DNA from: Candidatus Zixiibacteriota bacterium
Lineage (GTDB): Bacteria; Zixibacteria; MSB-5A5; UBA10806
Assembly (NCBI GenBank): GCA_003520965.1
Contig: DOTU01000280.1
Coordinates: forward strand, 1 to 5,590
Direction: 5' to 3'
DNA length: 5,590 nt
In this document: positions 1 through 4,793 of the stretch, piece after piece
How positions within the stretch are numbered: position 1 is the stretch's first letter
Layout: every line of letters begins with the position of its first letter
Position numbers and translations under genes: made by a program
The notes under the pieces: generated by a model
Seen by the model: only the letters and a program-made list of their open reading frames with translations
What the model was told of the DNA's origin: nothing
The model's database searches: none

Positions 1-767
1 AGGCCAAACAAGCGACGGGCGTTATAGGATGTTATCCGTTCGATATCATCGAAAGTATAAGGCGAGAAAACCTCGGCTAGCTTTTCAATCACAAAACGCA
101 CGTACTCAGGCATATTTCGCTTGCCGCGGAATGCCTGCGGGGTTAGATAAGGAGAATCGGTTTCGGCAACGATACGGGAAAGGGGCAGGGTGGCAGCCAC
201 CTCGGCCCGGTTTGACTTGGGGTATGTTATTGGCCCGGAGAAAGATATAAAAAAACCCAAATCAATTCCAGCCCTGGACTCCGCAACGTTTCCGGGAAAT
301 GAATGCAGCACGCCGCGCCTGACACCGGATTCCCTCAAAATTGCCAGCGAATCAGCCATCGCCTCCCTAATATGAACCACCACAGGTAGATTAAGCGATT
401 TGGCCAGTTCAAGCTGCTCGCGGAATATACGCTTTTGGATATCCCTGGGGGAGAGGTCGCGGTAATAATCGAGCCCAATTTCGCCGATAGCCACTATCTT
501 TTTATCTGACTTGGAATCGTCCTCAACGAGGTGGCGCAATTGAGTGATGTAATCAGCCGGGCAGTTTTTAGCGTCGTGGGGATGGACCCCAATAGAGGCA
601 TAGATATTTTCATATCTGCGGGCTAAATCCAATGAAGCGCGCGACGTTGCCAGATCGGTACCGATATTGATAACCGCCTCCAAGCCATGCTCGAAGCCGT
701 CACGGATAACCTGGTCGCGGTCAGAATCGAACTGGGGGAAATCGAGATGAGCATGGGTATCAATCAT
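1..767 (-). CDS. tatD: TatD-family metal-dependent hydrolase (DNase), 3' end cut by window edge
   Basis: Read on the minus strand from the ATG at 767-765, the frame is open for 255 codons to the window edge. TatD/YcfH proteins are usually about 255-265 residues, so only a few C-terminal residues are missing; the visible end, NARRLFG, is the typical family ending. The family are cytoplasmic TIM-barrel hydrolases with two divalent metals, acting as 3'-5' exonucleases or DNases, with proposed roles in DNA repair and quality control. All expected metal ligands are present: H5 and H7 in the opening MIDTHAH, E96 in GEIGLDYY, H132 in VVVHIREA, H155 in LHSFPGN and D204 in AETDSPYL. RGKRN follows at 214-218. 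One small deviation is QAF where many homologues have a PxPH segment just before RGKRN. The start is fixed by the MIDTHAH motif. There is no Shine-Dalgarno; the -10 element lies 6 nt upstream, suggesting a leaderless transcript. The gene is transcribed divergently from the permease at 954. Family assignment is firm; the exact substrate is not visible. Confidence 0.95.
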   Translation of the reverse strand, partial: MIDTHAHLDFPQFDSDRDQVIRDGFEHGLEAVINIGTDLATSRASLDLARRYENIYASIGVHPHDAKNCPADYITQLRHLVEDDSKSDKKIVAIGEIGLDYYRDLSPRDIQKRIFREQLELAKSLNLPVVVHIREAMADSLAILRESGVRRGVLHSFPGNVAESRAGIDLGFFISFSGPITYPKSNRAEVAATLPLSRIVAETDSPYLTPQAFRGKRNMPEYVRFVIEKLAEVFSPYTFDDIERITSYNARRLFG

Positions 768-773
768 AAAGGT

Positions 774-801
774 AATATATCACGAAATAATGGGATGTCA
801 A
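774..801 (-). promoter_or_regulatory. Predicted sigma70-type promoter of the TatD gene (leaderless)
   Basis: On the minus strand a consensus -35 TTGACA (801-796) is followed by a 16-nt spacer and a -10 TATATT (779-774, 5 of 6 matches). Only 6 nt separate the -10 from the ATG at 767, so initiation at the usual distance would fall on or next to the A of the start codon. The lack of any Shine-Dalgarno before the ATG agrees with this. The elements are seen in the sequence; their activity is inferred. Confidence 0.6.
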
Positions 802-817
802 AGGCTGGTGGGGTTAG

Positions 818-835
818 GTCGGGGTAAGCCCCGAC
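818..835. repeat. GC-rich perfect inverted repeat in the divergent intergenic region
   Basis: GTCGGGG (818-824) and CCCCGAC (829-835) form a perfect 7-bp stem around the tetraloop TAAG. It lies upstream of both promoters of the divergent pair, so it is outside both predicted transcripts. It has no T-run on either side and is not placed as a terminator. It could be an operator or one copy of an interspersed palindromic element; a single window cannot tell. Confidence 0.6.
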
Positions 836-888
836 ACTTAGTTTCGATAGAGGTAATCAAACAATGGAGAGGCCCGCCTGCTCTTTTA

Positions 889-917
889 TTGACTATAAGC
901 ACATTTCAGTCTAAATT
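889..917 (+). promoter_or_regulatory. Predicted sigma70-type promoter of the permease gene
   Basis: TTGACT at 889-894 (5 of 6 to the -35 consensus) is followed by a 17-nt spacer and TAAATT at 912-917 (4 of 6 to the -10 consensus). Initiation would fall near 924, leaving a short leader of about 30 nt. The same TAAATT hexamer serves as the candidate -10 upstream of the TlpA-like gene. Confidence 0.45.
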
Positions 918-953
918 GACGCCTGACATAATGCGAAAGGCGCGAGAAAACCA

Positions 954-2189
954 ATGGAAAATCTGATCCTGTTAATCTTTATAATCACCTATATATTTGT
1001 AGCTATTCAGAATATCCCGGGGATTAAGATCGATCGTCCTGCGGGGGTTACGATTGGAAGTACTCTGCTCATACTAACCGGACTGCTGACATTAGAGCAA
1101 GCCTACTATTTCATCGACTGGAACGTCATAACCTTTCTTCTGGGCATGATGGTCATGATCGCCTACCTGGAATTTGCCGGGTTTTTCGGCTACATGGCCT
1201 TTTGGCTGGTGCGGATATCGCATTCGACATCAGCTCTGCTTTGGGCAACGATTATCAGCTCAGCGTTACTCTCGGCATTTTTTGTCAACGATACCATCTG
1301 CCTTCTTTTCACTCCGATTATTCTCAAGGCTACCCGTTATCTCAAGCTCAATCCTATTCCCTATCTCATCGCCATCGCTACAGCGTCCAATATTGGCTCG
1401 GCCCTGACCATTACCGGAAATCCCCAAAATATGTATATAGGAATTCAATCGGCGATCCCCTTCCTGCGTTTCTCGTTGTTTATGTTGGTGCCGGTGGTAA
1501 TCGGGATCGCCATGCTGTATGTCATCATCAGCCTGATTCACCGCAAAGAGATCAATCGTCAGCCACTGCCGCCATTTGAGGCCCGTCCGCCAGAGTTAAA
1601 ACGTGCCTTAACATACAAGTCGCTGGGGGCGCTGGCGGTAACCCTGGTTCTCTTTATTGCCGGACTGAAATATCCGTTAGCAGCGTTGATTGGGGCTTCG
1701 ATAATATTTTTGATATCGCGGGTGCCTCCCCGCCATGCACTAAGAGAAATGGACTGGAGCGTGTTGCTTTTTTTCGCCGGCCTGTTTATTGTTATGGGCG
1801 CATTTGAGAAAACCGGATATATGACCAAGGTATTGATATTTGCTCGCAATCATGTATCACATAACAACCTTAGCGGATTTTTGGGGCTGTCGAGCCTGGC
1901 GGTGATTTTATCCAATGTCGTCAGCAATGTCCCCGCAGTTATTTTATTGAAGCCATTGATTTCGAATCTTGGAGGTGGAGAAAGGCTTTGGCTACTGCTG
2001 GCTATGGCCTCCACTTTTGCGGGCAACCTAACTCTGGTTGGCTCGGTGGCTAATTTGATAGTTGCGGAAAAAGCACAGAGCCGTAAGGTACATCTTGGTT
2101 TTCTGAGTTATCTGAAAGTCGGTTTACCAATTACCGTATTAACGATCCTCGTTGGCGCGGGGTGGATTTTCTGGATGGCAGGGAAATAG
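954..2189 (+). CDS. SLC13/ArsB-like anion permease (CitMHS-type, ion transporter superfamily)
   Basis: A 411-residue, very hydrophobic protein with roughly ten to twelve predicted membrane segments, including 2-20, 30-48, 57-75, 92-110, 172-194, 223-254, 268-284, 308-330, 345-366 and 386-408. It belongs to the IT superfamily that includes CitMHS, ArsB, NhaD and YbiR, inner-membrane carriers for anions, arsenite or Na+/H+. The two-fold repeat architecture shows as paired signature regions: FFVNDTICLLFTPI (109-122) with the NIGSALTITGNPQNM stretch (146-160) in the first half, and SNVVSNVPAVILLKPLI (320-336) with GNLTLVGSVANLIVAE (357-372) in the second. A charged loop at about 195-222 separates the halves. 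Length is normal for the family. The ATG at 954 is the first in frame; its ribosome binding site is weak (AAGG and GAG upstream at loose spacing). Substrate cannot be read from sequence, and no ars gene lies nearby, so I do not call it ArsB. It ends in TAG and appears to be transcribed alone. Confidence 0.88.
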   Translation: MENLILLIFIITYIFVAIQNIPGIKIDRPAGVTIGSTLLILTGLLTLEQAYYFIDWNVITFLLGMMVMIAYLEFAGFFGYMAFWLVRISHSTSALLWATIISSALLSAFFVNDTICLLFTPIILKATRYLKLNPIPYLIAIATASNIGSALTITGNPQNMYIGIQSAIPFLRFSLFMLVPVVIGIAMLYVIISLIHRKEINRQPLPPFEARPPELKRALTYKSLGALAVTLVLFIAGLKYPLAALIGASIIFLISRVPPRHALREMDWSVLLFFAGLFIVMGAFEKTGYMTKVLIFARNHVSHNNLSGFLGLSSLAVILSNVVSNVPAVILLKPLISNLGGGERLWLLLAMASTFAGNLTLVGSVANLIVAEKAQSRKVHLGFLSYLKVGLPITVLTILVGAGWIFWMAGK

Positions 2190-2199
2190 GATTGTCGAT

Positions 2200-2217
2200 A
2201 TCAAACCTACGGTTGAT
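2200..2217 (+). terminator. Weak imperfect hairpin after the permease, possible terminator
   Basis: Eleven bases after the permease stop, ATCAAACC (2200-2207) can pair with GGTTGAT (2211-2217) around the loop TAC, with one bulged A. There is no T-tract downstream, so a classical intrinsic terminator is doubtful. The rest of 2218-2286 shows nothing recognisable. Confidence 0.2.
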
Positions 2218-2286
2218 CCTATTAGAACTTCGTTAACAAACAAATGAAAATGGAGTAACGCGGAAGTATCGGATGCCAGAATTAGT

Positions 2287-2314
2287 TTGACAATTGGCGA
2301 GCGATTTCTAAATT
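2287..2314 (+). promoter_or_regulatory. Predicted sigma70-type promoter of the TlpA-like/DUF6029 operon
   Basis: A perfect -35 TTGACA at 2287-2292 is followed by a 16-nt spacer and TAAATT at 2309-2314 (4 of 6 to the -10 consensus, and the same hexamer as upstream of the permease). Initiation near 2321 would give a leader of about 120 nt before the ATG at 2441. No riboswitch fold is recognised in that leader. Confidence 0.5.
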
Positions 2315-2440
2315 CAAGGGCAACGAGATGCGGGGGCATAGTTGAAGGAATGGCGTTACGCGACTACAAAATGCACTTCCGGGAAAATGCAAAAATCAAA
2401 CATTTGGAAATAAGCAATGTGTAAAGGTTGGGAGATACTA

Positions 2441-2977
2441 ATGAAAGTACGGATGCATCAGATTCTCGGGTTGGTCCTGGTCCTGGCAGCGCTGGCGGGC
2501 GCACAGGCGATTCAAACCCGAATGGCCCCCGACTTCACCCTGCCCGATATGGACGGCAAAGTGGTGACGCTTTCGAAAAATTATGGACAGGGGCCGATCT
2601 ATATTTCCTTCTGGGCGACCTGGTGTAAGCCTTGCATGGAGGAGCTCAAAATCATCGAGAAGATCTATGAAAAATATAAAGGGCAAGGTTTCCAGGTATT
2701 CGCCATCAATACCGAGGGTCCCAAGGCCGCGGCTAAGATTAAAAGCTTCGTCAAGGCCAACGGCTTGACCTTCAAGATACTTTTAGATAACGACGGCGAG
2801 GTTTTCAGGAGAACCTTCAAGGGTACCAGTCAGCCTTTTACGATTCTGACAAGCTCGACTGGAAAGATGGTTCTCTCACAAGTGGGATTCAAACCCGGCG
2901 ACGAAATTGAAATCGAAAAGCTCATCACTTCCAATATCCTGCCGCCGGCTGCCGACAGCAGTACCAAATCGGAGTAA
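2441..2977 (+). CDS. Exported TlpA-like thiol-disulfide oxidoreductase
   Basis: A 178-residue thioredoxin-fold protein of the TlpA/ResA/AhpC-TSA-like group, which carry out disulfide reduction or exchange on extracytoplasmic proteins. Residues 1-23 form a signal peptide (basic start, hydrophobic 8-19, cleavage after AQA, no lipobox), so the protein should be periplasmic. The mature part opens with APDFTLPDMDGKVVTL (29-44), typical of the family. The active site is WATWCKPC with C62 and C65, and the cis-proline is most likely P132 in TSQPFTIL. These are its only cysteines. A short polar tail follows about residue 168. I place the start at 2441 and not at the in-frame ATG at 2417 because GGGAG lies 6-7 nt upstream of 2441 and the signal peptide begins there; the longer form would add eight residues. 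It is separated by 5 nt from the barrel gene downstream, so the two are almost certainly cotranscribed. The natural partner is unknown. Confidence 0.92.
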   Translation: MKVRMHQILGLVLVLAALAGAQAIQTRMAPDFTLPDMDGKVVTLSKNYGQGPIYISFWATWCKPCMEELKIIEKIYEKYKGQGFQVFAINTEGPKAAAKIKSFVKANGLTFKILLDNDGEVFRRTFKGTSQPFTILTSSTGKMVLSQVGFKPGDEIEIEKLITSNILPPAADSSTKSE

Positions 2978-2982
2978 TAAAA

Positions 2983-4545
2983 ATGAAAAAATCGTTTTCA
3001 GGTTTTGCCATCTTTACTATTACGACCTTGTTTTTTTCAACGAACATACAGGCGCAGGGTGACAATTGGTCGGTTTCAGCTTCCAACTGGATGCAATACT
3101 GGTACAACCAGGCAGAACCAAACTGGATACGAAATGACACGCTTCCGCTTGAAAAAACCAGCCGCGATTCGCTTGACAACCGCTTTAGCGTCGATTTCAA
3201 TTTCGGCGATTTTTATGCCGGAGCCTGGCTTCGCACCTTCGAGCCCAATTTTACATCCTCTTCCAATGAGAAGATAACCCAGCGTTACCTCGGTTGGCGC
3301 CAGGACGGTTTAAACATACATGTCGGCAATTTCTATAAAACTTTCGACCACGGTCTGACATTGAATGCCTTTCTGGATGATGCGGTATATTTCGACAATA
3401 ATCTTGATGGCGTCAGGGTCTCCGGGATGTATGATCATTTTGATTTTGACGCCCTTTCAGGACGGGGTTTCAGATTTCAACAGGGAGTTAATGAATTTAA
3501 TCTTACCCGGGATTTTACGATCCGGGGTGCTCGTGGGGCGGTCAAACCGATAACCGGGTTAAAATTCGGCGGTTCGCTTGTGAAATTCAAACAAAGCAGT
3601 TCACTGCAATTTAACCAATCGGATGATATCAACCTTTCTTCTGTTAATGGCGGAATAAGCAAGGGTCCATTTGACATCTATGCCGAGTATGCCTTTAAGG
3701 AAGGTAACACTGGAGAAGAAGAAAAGACCGATGGCGACGGAACCTACTTATCGGCCTCATTCAGTCACCGACTTTTCAGTATTTATAGCGAGTATAAGAA
3801 CTATTATAGCCTTCTTTACCCCGGCCCCATAGGACCATTCAATACGCCGCCGCCGGTGAGCCATAGCGGCCGAAACCTTTCCGCGATGGCTGGCGTGCCG
3901 GGAGAAACAGGATATCAGATTGGCGCTCTGATTTCCCCAAATTTCAATCTAAATTTCGAGGTGGCGTTTTCGGAGGCTTACTCGCGCGGCAGCAAGCTTC
4001 AATATAGAGACAGCATTATCTACAGGCCGGATCCAATCGACACGTCGCTGGAAAGGCATGTTCCCATCGGCCTTTACCTGGGCGAAAAGTATGCCGGCAT
4101 CAGATGGAACGCAACCGACAAGATCGTATTTAACGCTCACTGGGATAGACAGGATTATAACGGGCTGGAAGGCGATGAAATCGAAACTTATTTCGATAGC
4201 TACTATTATCTTAGCCCGTCCCAGACAGTATCCCTGGCAACCTATCAGCGCACCTTATCGCCAATCACCGGGAAATATCATGAAGATTATCTGACTTTGG
4301 GATACTCCAGAAATAACCTCATAGAGGTCAGTATTGGAGGATCGACTACGAATAAAGTATATCAGCCATTCGAAAAAGCCGACCCCAAACGCCTGGCATT
4401 TATCGAGGCCACAATTCACTACAAGACCAATGAGCTTTCCATCCTCCATGGTGGCGAGCGCGGCGGCCTGATCTGCTCATCAGGTATTTGCACCATTCGT
4501 CCCACTTTCCAGGGGACAAGAGTGATACTTCTATCGCGCTTCTAA
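2983..4545 (+). CDS. DUF6029-type outer-membrane beta-barrel protein
   Basis: A 520-residue protein with a signal peptide (MKK start, hydrophobic 8-19, cleavage after IQA at 24). The body is built of alternating beta-strand-like segments rich in aromatic residues, Gly, Asn and Asp, and ends in a C-terminal phenylalanine (VILLSRF), as outer-membrane barrels do. The overall pattern, with GDFYAGAWLRTFEP near the start and a GGERGGLICSSGIC segment near the end, is what I recognise as DUF6029, a family of uncharacterised proteins found in Bacteroidota and related phyla. C498 and C503 are the only cysteines in the whole protein and form a C-x4-C pair just before the last strand. The ATG at 2983 has GGAG at 2971-2974, inside the end of the thioredoxin gene, which suggests translational coupling. 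The disulfide and the adjacent thioredoxin gene hint that the oxidoreductase acts on this protein, but that is inference. What the barrel transports, if anything, is not known. Confidence 0.75.
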   Translation: MKKSFSGFAIFTITTLFFSTNIQAQGDNWSVSASNWMQYWYNQAEPNWIRNDTLPLEKTSRDSLDNRFSVDFNFGDFYAGAWLRTFEPNFTSSSNEKITQRYLGWRQDGLNIHVGNFYKTFDHGLTLNAFLDDAVYFDNNLDGVRVSGMYDHFDFDALSGRGFRFQQGVNEFNLTRDFTIRGARGAVKPITGLKFGGSLVKFKQSSSLQFNQSDDINLSSVNGGISKGPFDIYAEYAFKEGNTGEEEKTDGDGTYLSASFSHRLFSIYSEYKNYYSLLYPGPIGPFNTPPPVSHSGRNLSAMAGVPGETGYQIGALISPNFNLNFEVAFSEAYSRGSKLQYRDSIIYRPDPIDTSLERHVPIGLYLGEKYAGIRWNATDKIVFNAHWDRQDYNGLEGDEIETYFDSYYYLSPSQTVSLATYQRTLSPITGKYHEDYLTLGYSRNNLIEVSIGGSTTNKVYQPFEKADPKRLAFIEATIHYKTNELSILHGGERGGLICSSGICTIRPTFQGTRVILLSRF

Positions 4546-4567
4546 GCGATTGTCGGAAAAGGATAAA

Positions 4568-4581
4568 CCAGGGTCACCTGG
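4568..4581 (+). repeat. Short hairpin after the DUF6029 stop codon
   Basis: CCAGG (4568-4572) and CCTGG (4577-4581) pair around GTCA, 23 nt after the stop codon. It is followed by an A-rich stretch and not by a T-run, so it is at best a weak terminator or an mRNA 3'-end stabiliser. Confidence 0.3.
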
Positions 4582-4608
4582 AAAAACAATGAGAACTTAG
4601 GGAATGAT

Positions 4609-4626
4609 ATACAATCCAAATTGTAT
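4609..4626. repeat. AT-rich perfect inverted repeat ATACAAT-CCAA-ATTGTAT
   Basis: A perfect 7-bp inverted repeat with a 4-nt centre. The half-site ATTGTAT recurs at 4720-4726, and a near copy ATTGTAA is at 4747-4753, both within the candidate promoter region of the downstream gene. This is consistent with an operator, but no regulator is identified. Confidence 0.35.
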
Positions 4627-4644
4627 CAAGGATTAAGAAGATTC

Positions 4645-4680
4645 GCCGGTAAGTGTTTAGAACCTTTGGGGATTACCGGC
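4645..4680. repeat. Perfect 8-bp inverted repeat GCCGGTAA / TTACCGGC
   Basis: GCCGGTAA at 4645-4652 is exactly complementary to TTACCGGC at 4673-4680, with a 20-nt loop. There is no T-tract after it on either strand. It lies between the barrel gene and the candidate promoter at 4726, where it could mark the 3' end of the upstream transcript or act as a binding site. Confidence 0.45.
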
Positions 4681-4725
4681 TAAGATAAGGTACAAGAAAA
4701 AAAACGAACGTAAATATTTATTGTA

Positions 4726-4754
4726 TTGAAAAGACCAATTACTTATATTGTAAA
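4726..4754 (+). promoter_or_regulatory. Candidate promoter of the selenoprotein gene
   Basis: TTGAAA (4726-4731, 5 of 6) with a 17-nt spacer to TGTAAA (4749-4754, 4 of 6). An overlapping alternative is TTGTAT (4721-4726) with 17 nt to TATATT (4744-4749). Either gives a short leader before the ATG at 4794. The region is AT-rich, so chance matches are likely; the gene could also be read through from the upstream operon. Confidence 0.3.
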
Positions 4755-4781
4755 CGAAAAAATAATGCTTAACCTTTCAAA

Positions 4782-4787
4782 AGGAGG
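4782..4787 (+). promoter_or_regulatory. Strong Shine-Dalgarno that fixes the start of the selenoprotein gene
   Basis: AGGAGG, a full anti-16S match, lies 6 nt before the ATG at 4794. It is the best ribosome binding site in the window. It matters because this start opens only 38 codons before an in-frame TGA; such a site would be unexpected for a spurious 38-codon frame and supports genuine translation up to the TGA. Confidence 0.85.
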
Positions 4788-4793
4788 CCCCGA

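Noticed and set aside
29..375. Two overlapping plus-strand open frames at the left end
   Set aside because: They lie antisense to the TatD gene, whose metal-binding residues and length are fully conserved; neither frame encodes anything recognisable.
818..835. GC-rich hairpin as an intrinsic terminator
   Set aside because: It lies upstream of two divergent genes with no gene converging on it and has no T-tract on either side.
954..2189. Specific naming of the permease as ArsB or NhaD
   Set aside because: The family motifs fit the whole ion-transporter superfamily, and there is no ars operon or other substrate clue in the window.
2139..2339. A 66-codon minus-strand frame in the intergenic region after the permease
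   Set aside because: No ribosome binding site and no recognisable features; it overlaps the permease 3' end and the predicted plus-strand promoter at 2287-2314.
2417..2440. Upstream ATG as the start of the TlpA-like gene
   Set aside because: It has no good ribosome binding site and would put eight extra residues ahead of a normal signal peptide; GGGAG is correctly spaced for 2441.
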